From NCBI RefSeq assembly GCF_021228235.1, contig NZ_JAJQRG010000008.1, forward strand, positions 124,001-188,000: a stretch of DNA of 64,000 bases, given 5' to 3'. The DNA is from Pseudophaeobacter flagellatus (lineage in GTDB: Bacteria > Pseudomonadota > Alphaproteobacteria > Rhodobacterales > Rhodobacteraceae). A program made the position numbers and the translations under genes. The notes beneath the pieces were generated by a model that searched no databases, had not been told where the DNA came from, and saw only the letters and a list, made by a program, of their open reading frames with translations. Shown here piece after piece: positions 51,985 through 60,716 of this stretch (position 1 is the first letter of the stretch; the number at the start of each line of letters is the position of its first letter).

Positions 51985-53346
51985 ATGCTAGACCAGACAC
52001 GGGGCCCCAGAAAAAGAATTGCGGTCGTCGGCGGGGGGATATCGGGGCTGTCGGCCGCGTACTATCTCTCTGCCTATCATGACGTGACGCTGTTTGAGGC
52101 GGCTGATCGCTTGGGGGGGCATGCAAGAACCGTCTTGGCTGGCAAGAGGGGTGATCAGCCGGTTGATACCGGCTTTATCGTCTTCAATTATGCGACCTAC
52201 CCATATTTGACCCGCTTGTTTCATGATCTGAACGTGCCGGTGATGAAAAGCGATATGAGTTTTGGCGTCAGCATGGACAATGGCGGGTTGGAATATGGGC
52301 TGAACGATCTGCGCTGTATCTTTGCCCAAAAACGCAATCTGGTCCGGCCAGAGTTTTATGGCATGATTTCTGACATCGTGAAGTTCGGCAAGAACGCAGA
52401 AAGGGCCGCGCATCACGATGACATCACGATTGGGGACCTGGTGAAGGAACTGGGGCTGGGTACCTGGTTTAGAGACAAGTATCTTATGCCGATGTGTGGT
52501 GCGATTTGGTCAACACCGGTTAGAGATGTTGATGCTTTCCCGGCTAAATCCCTGGTGCAGTTTTTTCGCAATCATGCCCTGCTGGCTGGAACTGGCAAAC
52601 ACCAATGGTGGACAGTGAAAGGCGGCAGCATTGAATATGTTCGCCGGTTGCAGGCCGCCTTGCTGGCGCGGGGTTGTACTCTGCGCACAAGTGCCCCGGT
52701 ACGGGCGGTTCAACGGTCTGACCTGGGGGTTTCAATTACCTGCGATGGGGCAACGGAGACCGGCTTTGATGAGCTGATCCTTGCATGTCATTCGGATCAG
52801 GCCCTGGCCATTCTGGGGCAGGGGGGCGCAGCGGGTGCGGGGGCTACAGAGGTGGAGGCTCAGGCGCTTGGTGCCATAAGATATCAGCCCAATACCGCTG
52901 TGTTGCACTGCGATGTCACACAGATGCCAAAGCGCCGTGCCTGTTGGTCCAGTTGGACCTACCGCGCCGAGGCAGATAGGGCCAGTGTGACTTATTGGAT
53001 GAATAAATTGCAGGGGATTCCTGAACAAGATCCGTTGTTTGTAACCCTTAATCCGGCAAACTCCATCCAGAAGAACAAGATTTATGATAGGGTGGAGTTT
53101 GCACATCCCGTGTTTGACCGGGCGGCATTGCAGGCCCAACAGACCCTGCGCCGGATACAGGGGCAAAATCGCACCTGGTTTGCCGGGGCCTACAACCGGC
53201 ATGGCTTTCATGAGGACGGCATCGCCAGCGCGATGCGCATTGTGCAGCAAATGACTTCAGTATCGATAGAGAAGGGATCCTATTATGCGCATCACGGACA
53301 AAGCCCTAAAAACGCAATTCCTGTCGATCTGCGAACATCTGCATGA
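51985..53346 (+). CDS. FAD-dependent oxidoreductase, amine-oxidase-like, with CFA-synthase partner
   Basis: A 453-residue flavoprotein. The FAD dinucleotide motif is AVVGGGISGLSAAYYLS, with FEAADRLGGHARTV, and the second FAD region is AGAYNRHGFHEDGIASAMR. Such proteins are the regular partner of CFA-like methyltransferases, and in Rhodobacter sphaeroides the related gene belongs to the RpoE regulon. A role in desaturating or oxidising membrane acyl chains, as in furan-fatty-acid synthesis, is plausible but not shown. Its 3' end overlaps the next gene by 62 bases. Confidence 0.85.
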   Translation: MLDQTRGPRKRIAVVGGGISGLSAAYYLSAYHDVTLFEAADRLGGHARTVLAGKRGDQPVDTGFIVFNYATYPYLTRLFHDLNVPVMKSDMSFGVSMDNGGLEYGLNDLRCIFAQKRNLVRPEFYGMISDIVKFGKNAERAAHHDDITIGDLVKELGLGTWFRDKYLMPMCGAIWSTPVRDVDAFPAKSLVQFFRNHALLAGTGKHQWWTVKGGSIEYVRRLQAALLARGCTLRTSAPVRAVQRSDLGVSITCDGATETGFDELILACHSDQALAILGQGGAAGAGATEVEAQALGAIRYQPNTAVLHCDVTQMPKRRACWSSWTYRAEADRASVTYWMNKLQGIPEQDPLFVTLNPANSIQKNKIYDRVEFAHPVFDRAALQAQQTLRRIQGQNRTWFAGAYNRHGFHEDGIASAMRIVQQMTSVSIEKGSYYAHHGQSPKNAIPVDLRTSA

Positions 53347-54442
53347 GGGGCGGCTAACCCTGCGCACGCCGGATGGTGCGCGCTATGAATTTGGCAACTC
53401 CGGGCCGCAAGCCGAGATGATTATTCGCGACTGGTCGGCAATTTCCGCCATGGCGGCGCATGGTCAGGTCGGTCTGGGGGAAGCTTATGTGCAGGGGTTC
53501 TGGGACACCCCGTCGATAGAGGGGCTGGTGAGCCTGGCTATGCGTAACCGCGACAACCTGGGCGCTTATGACAAGGCGAGCCGCCTAAGCAGCCTGAAGT
53601 ATCGGCTGTTGGATACGGTGCTGCGTGCAAACTCGCGGCGCGGGGCACGTAAGAACATTCGGGCGCACTATGACGTGGGGAATGAATTTTATCAGCTCTG
53701 GTTAGACGAAGGCATGACCTATTCTTCAGGTCTCTTTGCGGCTGGAGCTGACGACCTGGGCACCGCACAGCGCCGCAAGAACAGCCGTGCCCTGTCACGA
53801 TTGAACGATGGCGAACAGGTTCTGGAAGTTGGCTGTGGCTGGGGCGGCTTTGCGGATCACGCCGCCACCGAGGGTCGCAATGTCACCGGTATCACCATCT
53901 CACGCAATCAGCACAGCTATGCGGAATGTCGCCTGGATGGACGGGCTGAAATCCAACTGCGGGATTATCGCGATGTGCATGGACGCTATGACAACATCGT
54001 TTCTATCGAGATGATCGAAGCCGTCGGCGCCCGTTACTGGCCGAGCTATTTTTCGATGCTAAAGCGCAACCTGGCCGAAGATGGCCGGGTCTTGTTGCAG
54101 GCGATCACGGTTCAGGACAGCTTCTTTGGAGCCTACAAGAGTTCGTCTGACTATATTCGCCAGTATGTTTTTCCCGGTGGGATGTTGCTTTCGGACAGCG
54201 TGATCGCTGCGCAGGCGCAGCAGGCGGGGCTGCGGGTGCGGGACAGTTTTGCCTTTGGTGAGGACTATGCACGCACCTGCCGCATCTGGGCAAAGCGCTT
54301 GGTTGCGCAGCGCGCGCGTATTCTGAATATGGGGTATTCCAACAGCTTCTTTCGCAATTGGCAGTATTATCTGGAGATCTGCGCCGCCTCTTTTGCCATC
54401 GGCCATACCAATGTTGTGCAGGTGGAACTCGACCATGCATAG
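53285..54442 (+). CDS. Cyclopropane-fatty-acid-synthase-like SAM methyltransferase
   Basis: A 385-residue enzyme. The CFAS landmarks are NIRAHYDVGNEFYQLWLDEGMTYSSG, SAM motif I LEVGCGWGGFADHA, and the motif SIEMIEAVG with the bicarbonate-region Glu. It methylates double bonds of phospholipid acyl chains using SAM, giving cyclopropane or methylated products. AAGGGA precedes the ATG, which lies inside the FAD gene. It is under the RpoE-type promoter at 51926. Confidence 0.9.
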   Translation: MRITDKALKTQFLSICEHLHEGRLTLRTPDGARYEFGNSGPQAEMIIRDWSAISAMAAHGQVGLGEAYVQGFWDTPSIEGLVSLAMRNRDNLGAYDKASRLSSLKYRLLDTVLRANSRRGARKNIRAHYDVGNEFYQLWLDEGMTYSSGLFAAGADDLGTAQRRKNSRALSRLNDGEQVLEVGCGWGGFADHAATEGRNVTGITISRNQHSYAECRLDGRAEIQLRDYRDVHGRYDNIVSIEMIEAVGARYWPSYFSMLKRNLAEDGRVLLQAITVQDSFFGAYKSSSDYIRQYVFPGGMLLSDSVIAAQAQQAGLRVRDSFAFGEDYARTCRIWAKRLVAQRARILNMGYSNSFFRNWQYYLEICAASFAIGHTNVVQVELDHA

Positions 54443-54556
54443 GGTTTGGGGCAGAACGCGCCTGTGCTCTGCCCTGCAAGTCGGGCGCGGTATGCATCCT
54501 GCCTTTCGGCAGCGGTGGCAGCCTGAGGCTTTGGCTGGCGTTACTCGTGGGCTTGC

Positions 54557-55834
54557 ATGTCAGAACAGCGGGGCATGCCGTTGACGCGCGAACCGCTGAG
54601 CCAGAGCCTGCTCTACCCGCGCGTCAGCCTCTATGCCCTGATGTTGGCCGCAGCGGGTATTCCGCTTTACATCCATTTGCCGCGGTTTGCTTCGGTCAAT
54701 CTGGAGATTGGCCTGGGCACTGTTGGCGTGATCCTGATGGGGATCAGGCTGATTGATCTGGTGCAGGACCCATTGATCGGATGGGTACTGGATCGTTGGG
54801 CGCGGGCGCAGCGGGTCTTTGCGGCTGCGGCGGCTCTTGGCTTGGCTTTTGGGTTCCCTGCTCTGTTCATGCTGCAACCCGGCGAAGGTATCACGCTTCG
54901 GCTGACGCTGGTTCTGGTTCTGCTGTTTTCCGCCTACAGCCTGGGCATGATCCTGCTTTATGGCCGCAGTGCGATGCTGGCCAAACAGGCAACCACTGCC
55001 GAGATCACCCGCATGGCGGCCTATCGTGAAGGCGGGATGCTGCTGGGGGTGGTTCTGGTGGCGATTGCGCCGACGCTCCTTGCCTTGCTTGGGGCGTCGG
55101 CGCAGGGCTATCCGGCGCTGGGATGGGGCCTTGGCGCTCTGGCGCTGATGACGGCGGTCCTGGCGCGTAGTATCTGGCGACGTCCGGTGCAGCTTGGCAC
55201 CGCCTTGAACCTGCAAGGCTTGGCCACGTCCGGTGCCGCCCGCCTGTTGCTTCTGGCGCTGATCAACAGCCTGCCTGTTGCAATCACATCGACGCTGTTT
55301 TTGTTTTTTGTTGAAGACAGGCTTGATCTCGCAGGCCAGTCGGGCTTTTTGCTGCTGCTCTTCTTTGCGTCTGCGGGCTTGTCTGTCCCTCTCTGGGCCC
55401 GGGTCAGCCGCCAGCTTGGCCCGCGCAACACCCTGTTGATTGCGATGCCGCTGGCGGTTTGTGCCTTTGTCGGCGCAGCCTTTCTTGCCCCCGGCAACCT
55501 GATTGGATTTGCCATCATCTGCCTGGCTTCGGGTGTCGCATTGGGCGCCGATATGGTGATCCTGCCGGTGATGTTTTCCATGGCCCTAGTGCGGGCAAAT
55601 TTAAGGGCATCAACGGCCTTTGGGATCTGGTCTTTTGCCGGCAAGCTGGGGCTGGCCCTGGCGGCCTTTCTGGTGCTGCCCGCCCTGCAATTGAGCGGGT
55701 TTGAACCCGGAGCGGAAAACACGCCGCGGGCGCTTGCTACCCTGAACGGAGCCTATGCGATTTTGCCCTGCCTTCTGAAACTGGCCGCAATTGGCTTGGC
55801 CATGACCCTTCCGACAGAGGATACCGTGACATGA
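54557..55834 (+). CDS. MFS transporter (GPH/MelB-like) in the RpoE-ChrR island
   Basis: A 425-residue protein with about twelve hydrophobic helices. LIDLVQDPLIGWVLDRWA is the MelB/GPH-type helix 2-3 motif with its acidic residue and basic loop. The ligand is unknown. No good ribosome site is seen before ATG 54557 or ATG 54575, so the start is uncertain. A 114-base gap with no recognisable gene separates it from the methyltransferase gene. Its stop overlaps the DUF3833 start by 4 bases. Confidence 0.8.
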   Translation: MSEQRGMPLTREPLSQSLLYPRVSLYALMLAAAGIPLYIHLPRFASVNLEIGLGTVGVILMGIRLIDLVQDPLIGWVLDRWARAQRVFAAAAALGLAFGFPALFMLQPGEGITLRLTLVLVLLFSAYSLGMILLYGRSAMLAKQATTAEITRMAAYREGGMLLGVVLVAIAPTLLALLGASAQGYPALGWGLGALALMTAVLARSIWRRPVQLGTALNLQGLATSGAARLLLLALINSLPVAITSTLFLFFVEDRLDLAGQSGFLLLLFFASAGLSVPLWARVSRQLGPRNTLLIAMPLAVCAFVGAAFLAPGNLIGFAIICLASGVALGADMVILPVMFSMALVRANLRASTAFGIWSFAGKLGLALAAFLVLPALQLSGFEPGAENTPRALATLNGAYAILPCLLKLAAIGLAMTLPTEDTVT

Positions 55835-56373
55835 AAATCCTGACCACCATTCTGGTACTTGTACTGCTGTTGATTCTGGCGCGAGATCGGTTCTTCAGCT
55901 TTCGTGCGCAAAGCCCTGCAGACTACAAAGACAGCGGTCCCGGCTTTGTCTTGCAAGAGCATCTCTCTGGTCGCCTGCAGTCAGAGGGGCTTATCTTTGG
56001 ACCCAAGGGGAAGGTGACCAATAGTTTTGTCGCAGAGATGGTGGGAGAATGGGACGGTGATACCGGAACGCTGACAGAAAACTTCACCTATTCGAACGGT
56101 AAAACACAGCAGCGGAAATGGTATCTGCAGATGGACAGCGCCTCTACCTTTACCGCCACTGCGGATGACATCGTCGGAGAGGGAAAAGGCGTCATCTCTG
56201 GGTCAACCATCAAGTTGAGCTATTTGATCACCCTGCCGGAAGAGTCGGGCGGCCATACCCTGACGGCGACGGACTGGATGTATTTGACTGAGAATGGCGT
56301 CATCATAAACAAGTCTGAAATGCGGAAATACGGGATCAAAGTTGCCGAACTTCTGGCCACGATGCACCGCTGA
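55831..56373 (+). CDS. DUF3833 family protein
   Basis: A 180-residue protein with an N-terminal membrane anchor (TTILVLVLLLILARDRFF) and a calycin-like beta domain: FGPKGKVTNSFVAEMVGEWD, FTYSNGKTQQRKWYLQ and TATDWMYLTENGVIINKSEMRKYG. The family is of unknown function and regularly travels with CFA-synthase-like and DUF1365 genes, which suggests a periplasmic or lipid-handling role. It is the last gene of the plus-strand operon and converges with chrR. Confidence 0.82.
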   Translation: MKILTTILVLVLLLILARDRFFSFRAQSPADYKDSGPGFVLQEHLSGRLQSEGLIFGPKGKVTNSFVAEMVGEWDGDTGTLTENFTYSNGKTQQRKWYLQMDSASTFTATADDIVGEGKGVISGSTIKLSYLITLPEESGGHTLTATDWMYLTENGVIINKSEMRKYGIKVAELLATMHR

Positions 56374-56538
56374 TCATTGGATCTTTGGCGGGCACCGCAG
56401 TCTGGGGCGCGGGTGAATGAACCTGTTTGCCGGGGTGTTTGTGCCCCATGAAGGCTGCCCTGACGCTGCCCTAACGCGGCGCTCATGTGGCAGGGTTTCC
56501 GCCCGAGACCCGGCCGTGATTGCACAGGGGCAGGTGTC

Positions 56539-57174
56539 CTAGATCCGAAATAGAGGTTGCAGCAGGCGTGGTAACAGCGCTTTGAAGCGCAGCGGCGCAT
56601 CTGTCGCGGCAAGGCAAATGCAGGGGTCACCTGCATCGGCGGTTGGCGTGTGGTTGAGGTCTTCATCGCCGACCTCGACGTCGCCAATGCCAAAACGTCC
56701 GGTGCTATCGCTGAAACTACCTTGCAGCACCATTGTGAGCTCCAATCCGTTGTGGCTGTGGTCTGGCATCGCTTGCCCTGCTGGGATGAACAGCAAGCGC
56801 GCATTTGATTCGGCATCAGCCGTCAGGATGGTCTGGCGAACCCCCATGCCCAGAGCTTTCCATTTGGGCTGTTGCCCCTGCAGTGCCGCCACTACGGGAC
56901 CGGGATAGATGCCGGAGCGGTCATAGTGAGGTTCGGCCCTGACCGGTGCGTCCAATTGTGCCAAGACGCTGGCGCGCAACCCGCTGGACAGAGGGCTTGT
57001 ACTGGCGGTTTCCAGGATGGCCCCGCCGACGGCCTGATGGGCAGCAAGAGAGGCGCGACAGTCATTACACATGGAAACGTGGCTGGCCACGACCACGGCA
57101 AAGGCATGCGGCAGGCTGCCCGCAGCATAGGATGCGAGCAAATGATCAGGGATATGATGGGTAATTGCGGTCAT
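56539..57174 (-). CDS. chrR: Anti-sigma factor ChrR
   Basis: A 211-residue zinc anti-sigma factor. The N-terminal ZAS domain has HVSMCNDC (His-x3-Cys-x2-Cys) and binds RpoE. The C-terminal cupin has HSHNGLELTMVLQG with the metal-binding His and Glu and a late His in LNHTPTADAG. Singlet oxygen makes ChrR release the sigma factor in Rhodobacter sphaeroides. It overlaps rpoE by 4 bases, so the pair is made in fixed ratio. Confidence 0.93.
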   Translation of the reverse strand: MTAITHHIPDHLLASYAAGSLPHAFAVVVASHVSMCNDCRASLAAHQAVGGAILETASTSPLSSGLRASVLAQLDAPVRAEPHYDRSGIYPGPVVAALQGQQPKWKALGMGVRQTILTADAESNARLLFIPAGQAMPDHSHNGLELTMVLQGSFSDSTGRFGIGDVEVGDEDLNHTPTADAGDPCICLAATDAPLRFKALLPRLLQPLFRI

Positions 57175-57731
57175 GTGCGCAGCCCCTTTAGGTCATGTCT
57201 CAGCCGTTCAAGGCCAAGACGAATTCTTGATTTGATGGTCCCGAGCGGCAGCCCCGTCTGCGTTTGGATCTCTTGATGGGTCAGCTCACCCAGATAGGCT
57301 TTTTCGACAATTATCCTTTGATCTGCGCTCAGACGTTGAAGCGCCTGCTTCAGGTGTTCGCTTTCCTGCTCTATCGCCAGGATCTGGCTGGCATCGGCCT
57401 CAGCGCCAGGGTCTTCCTTCAGTTCTTCAGGCACCGGCCTGGCCTCTTTGCGGGCTATGTCGATTTGCCGGTGTCTGGCAATTTGATAGATCCAGGCGGA
57501 AACCTGGGCGCGATGCGGGTCGAATTGCTCGGCCTTACGCCACACCGTCAGCATCACATCCTGAATCACTTCCTCGGCCTGGGCAGCAGGGGTGCCACCG
57601 CGGATGACAAACCCTTTCAGGCGCGGTGCAAAGTGATCGAACAAGGCAGCAAAGGCCGCCCTGTCCCTATCGATCTTCACCCTCAGCATCCATTTGGTTT
57701 GCTCAGAATAGTTGCTTTGCAATTTCGACAC
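57171..57731 (-). CDS. rpoE: Group IV (ECF) sigma factor RpoE, ChrR-controlled
   Basis: A 186-residue ECF sigma factor. Region 2 has EEVIQDVMLTVWRKAEQFDP and WIYQIARHRQIDIARK; region 4 has LTHQEIQTQTGLPLGTIKSRI. It directs polymerase to TGATCC-type promoters. GTG 57731 with AAGG upstream is favoured because the promoter's -10 (57808-57813) overlaps the upstream ATG codons near 57809, leaving no leader there. Confidence 0.92.
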   Translation of the reverse strand: MSKLQSNYSEQTKWMLRVKIDRDRAAFAALFDHFAPRLKGFVIRGGTPAAQAEEVIQDVMLTVWRKAEQFDPHRAQVSAWIYQIARHRQIDIARKEARPVPEELKEDPGAEADASQILAIEQESEHLKQALQRLSADQRIIVEKAYLGELTHQEIQTQTGLPLGTIKSRIRLGLERLRHDLKGLRT

Positions 57732-57807
57732 GTCTTTGCCTTCATGGCGAGGCCGCCCGTGAAGAGCGCGCCTGCGAGAGATATCAATGTCGAATGTCAT
57801 CATACCC

Positions 57808-57837
57808 AATCTACGAAGGCCACATCTTTTTGGATCA
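57808..57837 (-). promoter_or_regulatory. RpoE promoter for rpoE-chrR (autoregulation)
   Basis: On the minus strand TGATCC (57832-57837) and TAGATT (57808-57813) are 18 bases apart. This gives positive feedback on rpoE once ChrR is inactivated. Confidence 0.82.
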
Positions 57838-57890
57838 CAATAAGATTGTGTCGCGCCTGAATGCCGTTCCTGCTGCGGATTTCAGTCCGC

Positions 57891-58919
57891 CTAGACGGGC
57901 GGCGATAGGGGGGCGGCCTCTGTGGGGGGATGCGGGGCTTGGGTGTCCAGTTCTGCCCCATATGTCCGTTCGGTAATGTCGACGGCTGAAATTTCAGCTT
58001 CGCAGGTGGACAAAAAGGCGGCTTCCGCATCGGACAGGCGGCGTGCGGGGTTGGTGATCAGGTAGATGTTCACCATCGGCAGGGCGTCATATGGCGGCAG
58101 CTGGCGGATGTGCCCGGCTGCCACATCCTGTTTGGCGACGTGCAGGGGCAGGGCACCGATCCCGATATCGGCCATGATCATCCGGCGGATTTCATTCAGG
58201 CTCGAGGATACCCCGCGCCAGGTATTGGCCAGCCCCATCCGGGCACGCAGGCGAGAGATCACTTCAAGCGGCCCGCCTTCGGCTTCGGTTTGAAAGGCCA
58301 CGAAGGGTTCGCCTTCCAGGTCTTTCGGGGTGATGGTTTTGGCGCTGAACAGGGGGTGCCGTGCGCCGCAGTACAGGCCAAAGAATTCTCGGTACAGGAC
58401 CAATGTGTTTAGATTCTTGGGAAGCGCCGACAAGAGGCAGACCCCGAAACTGGCCCGGTTCTGCGATATCATGGTCTCGATATCGCCGCTTTCGTGCACG
58501 GAAAAAGAATAGGTGACATGCGGGTGGGCCTTGCAGAACCGGTTCAGAATATCCCCGAAATGTTCTGAAATCACGGAACTGGTGATGGCAATCGACAGAT
58601 GCCCGCGTAATTCAGCGGTATCCGCGTCAAGCAGTGACGGGAGCTGGGAGATCGAGCCAAAGATCTTGGCGCATTCTGTGTAAAGCGCATGGCCTGCGCG
58701 GGTGACGGTGAACTCATTGGGTTTGCGGATAACCAGTGTCTTATGGGTGGTCTGCTCAAGGCGCTTTAGGGCTGCCGATACCGTCGGCTGCTTCAAGCCA
58801 AGAAAATTCGCCGCTTTGGAGATGCCGCGCTGCTCGACCACCACCATGAATGTGCGCAAGAGATTCCAATCAAGATTCCAGGGAAAGCGATGTCCGTGTG
58901 GTAGCTGCATAGTTTTCAT
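57891..58919 (-). CDS. LysR-family regulator, divergent from the amino-acid ABC operon
   Basis: A 342-residue LysR regulator. HTH is GISKAANFLGLKQPTVSAAL, followed by LVIRKPNEFTVTRAGHALY and an effector domain that ends in a 40-residue low-complexity tail (TQAPHPPTEAAPLSPPV). It is transcribed away from the ABC transporter genes over about 126 bases, and its likely site is a CAGGAT / ATCCTG repeat there. It is probably the regulator of that operon; the effector is not known. Confidence 0.87.
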   Translation of the reverse strand: MKTMQLPHGHRFPWNLDWNLLRTFMVVVEQRGISKAANFLGLKQPTVSAALKRLEQTTHKTLVIRKPNEFTVTRAGHALYTECAKIFGSISQLPSLLDADTAELRGHLSIAITSSVISEHFGDILNRFCKAHPHVTYSFSVHESGDIETMISQNRASFGVCLLSALPKNLNTLVLYREFFGLYCGARHPLFSAKTITPKDLEGEPFVAFQTEAEGGPLEVISRLRARMGLANTWRGVSSSLNEIRRMIMADIGIGALPLHVAKQDVAAGHIRQLPPYDALPMVNIYLITNPARRLSDAEAAFLSTCEAEISAVDITERTYGAELDTQAPHPPTEAAPLSPPV

Positions 58920-59007
58920 CTATGTTAAGAATGTCTATTATTTATTTGCGCGATGTGCTGCCACATGCAAGTCTTTTCTCAGAGCGGGCCTGCCGCCAAT
59001 AAACGCA

Positions 59008-59021
59008 CAGGATAAATCCTG
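59008..59021. promoter_or_regulatory. Inverted repeat before the ABC transporter operon
   Basis: CAGGAT and ATCCTG flank AA, 24 bases before the substrate-binding protein start and 88 bases from the divergent LysR start. The position near the promoter suits the LysR regulator or another repressor. Confidence 0.4.
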
Positions 59022-59045
59022 ATTTTGATCAATAGGGAGATCACA

Positions 59046-59822
59046 ATGACATTCCGCCGTACCATTCTTAAAAGTGCAATTGCAGCCGTTGGCCTTGCAG
59101 CCTTTGGTCTGAACACTGCCGCCGCCGAAGAACTGGACAGCCTGAAAGAAAAAGGGGTGATCCGTATCGCGATGTCCGGCGCTTACCCTCCGTTCAACTT
59201 TGTGAACGATGAAAACGAGGTTGTCGGCTTTGACCCCGCCGTGGGGACCGAAATCGCCAAGCGCATGGGGCTGGAAGCCGAGATTGTCACCACCGCCTGG
59301 GATGGCATCATTGGCGGTCTCTTGGCCAATAAATATGATGCGATTGTCGGATCGATGACCATCACCGCAGAGCGGGACGAAGTGGTCGATTTTGTCGGTC
59401 CCTACTATTCGGACAAGCGCGCCATCTTTACCAAGCCGGGGTCGGGCATTGCCAGCCTTGAGGATCTGGAAGGCAAGCGTGTTGGCTTGACACTGGGCGA
59501 AACCCACGAAGATTGGGCCCGCGATCGCGGCTATGACATCAACACCTACAAAGGCCTGCCCGAGCTGCTGCTTGAGCTGGAAAACGGCCGGGTTGATGCC
59601 ATTGTCAACGACTCGATTGCCGCCATCCTGGCGATGACCTCGAAGGAGCAGAAATTCGAGATGTTTGCCGACCCCACCACAGAGCCTTTTGGCGCGGGTA
59701 TCGCCATCCGTGAGGGCAACCCCGAGCTTGCCGCAGAAATGCAAAAAGCCCTGGATTCCATGATGGAAGACGGCACCTATCTCGCTCTTGCTGAGAAATG
59801 GATCGGCGCTGATATCCGCTGA
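59046..59822 (+). CDS. Amino-acid ABC transporter, periplasmic substrate-binding protein
   Basis: A 258-residue family 3 solute-binding protein. The signal peptide (LKSAIAAVGLAAFGLNTAAA) is followed by IRIAMSGAYPPFNFVNDENEVVGFD, SMTITAERDEVVDFVGPYY and the hinge region. The SGAYPPF start is typical of polar-amino-acid binding proteins; the ligand cannot be named. GGGAG precedes ATG 59046. A long hairpin follows the stop. Confidence 0.92.
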   Translation: MTFRRTILKSAIAAVGLAAFGLNTAAAEELDSLKEKGVIRIAMSGAYPPFNFVNDENEVVGFDPAVGTEIAKRMGLEAEIVTTAWDGIIGGLLANKYDAIVGSMTITAERDEVVDFVGPYYSDKRAIFTKPGSGIASLEDLEGKRVGLTLGETHEDWARDRGYDINTYKGLPELLLELENGRVDAIVNDSIAAILAMTSKEQKFEMFADPTTEPFGAGIAIREGNPELAAEMQKALDSMMEDGTYLALAEKWIGADIR

Positions 59823-59832
59823 TATCTCTGTT

Positions 59833-59858
59833 CCCTGCCGCCGGACACGGCGGCAGGG
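59833..59858 (+). other. Long hairpin after the substrate-binding-protein gene
   Basis: CCCTGCCGCC / GGCGGCAGGG is a ten-base perfect stem with loop GGACAC, eleven bases after the stop and with no T run. It probably stabilises the binding-protein message and reduces read-through, so binding protein exceeds the membrane parts. The 228-base gap that follows holds no gene. Confidence 0.65.
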
Positions 59859-60050
59859 GTTCGCCGTAATGGCATGATGGATCACGCGCCTCGGCAAACC
59901 GGCCCCTTTTGTGGCCTGACCTAAGCGTAGAGGCCGATCCCTACCCAAACAAAGTGTGGACCTGCATGATTTCCAGCATGGGATTTCTTTCGTCGCGAAC
60001 GTTGCACATGGCTGCATCGCCGCTGTGTGGCCAGGTCAAAGGAGTGAAGC

Positions 60051-60698
60051 ATGGACTTTGAACTGATGCTCAAGGTTTATCCGTTCTTTCTGGAGGCCGC
60101 CTGGACAACGATCCTGTTGTCAGTGCTGACCGCCATTCTGGGCCTGACCTGTGGCACACTGGGCGCTGCCGCTCGACTGTCACGATTTGCGGCCCTGCGG
60201 TTCCTCGGGGCCGCCTATGTCAGCCTGTTTCGCGGCACACCTGCCTTGATTCAGCTGTTCATCCTGTATTTTGGCGGGCCACAGATCGGCATCCAGTTGG
60301 ATGCGTTCGAGGCAGGGGTCATCGGTCTGGGTATCAATGCCGGGGCCTATATGACGGAAACCATTCGTGGGGGGGTCATTTCGATCGACAGGGGGCAGCG
60401 CGAAGCCGCCCGGACCCTGGGGCTAAGCAGTTGGCAAGCCACCTACAAGATTATCCTGCCGCAGGCCGCGCGGCTGATGGTGCGCCCGCTGGGGGTGAAC
60501 CTGAATATGCTGATAAAAGCGACAGCCCTAGTGGCGGCGATTTCGGTCATCGAACTGACCTATACCGCACAACGCTATATCGGCTCTACCTACAAACCCT
60601 TCGAGATGTTCCTGCTGGCAGGGGTTCTCTACATGATCATCATCTATGTGGTGGGCCGTGGCGTTGCCTGGCTGGATCGCAAAGTTCAAATCAACTGA
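60051..60698 (+). CDS. Amino-acid ABC transporter permease 1 (HisM/GltJ type)
   Basis: A 215-residue inner-membrane permease with about five helices. The coupling-loop motif [22 protein letters not shown] and RGTPALIQLFILYFGG are standard for polar-amino-acid permeases. GGAG precedes the ATG. The second permease follows after 18 bases and would form the heterodimer. Confidence 0.92.
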   Translation: MDFELMLKVYPFFLEAAWTTILLSVLTAILGLTCGTLGAAARLSRFAALRFLGAAYVSLFRGTPALIQLFILYFGGPQIGIQLDAFEAGVIGLGINAGAYMTETIRGGVISIDRGQREAARTLGLSSWQATYKIILPQAARLMVRPLGVNLNMLIKATALVAAISVIELTYTAQRYIGSTYKPFEMFLLAGVLYMIIIYVVGRGVAWLDRKVQIN

Positions 60699-60716
60699 TC
60701 GGAAAAGGAAAGACAG

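Noticed and set aside
54443-54556. A possible small gene from ATG 54436 between the CFA-like and MFS genes
   Set aside because: The 49-codon frame is Arg/Cys-rich, without ribosome site or hydrophobic pattern, and ends inside the MFS gene.
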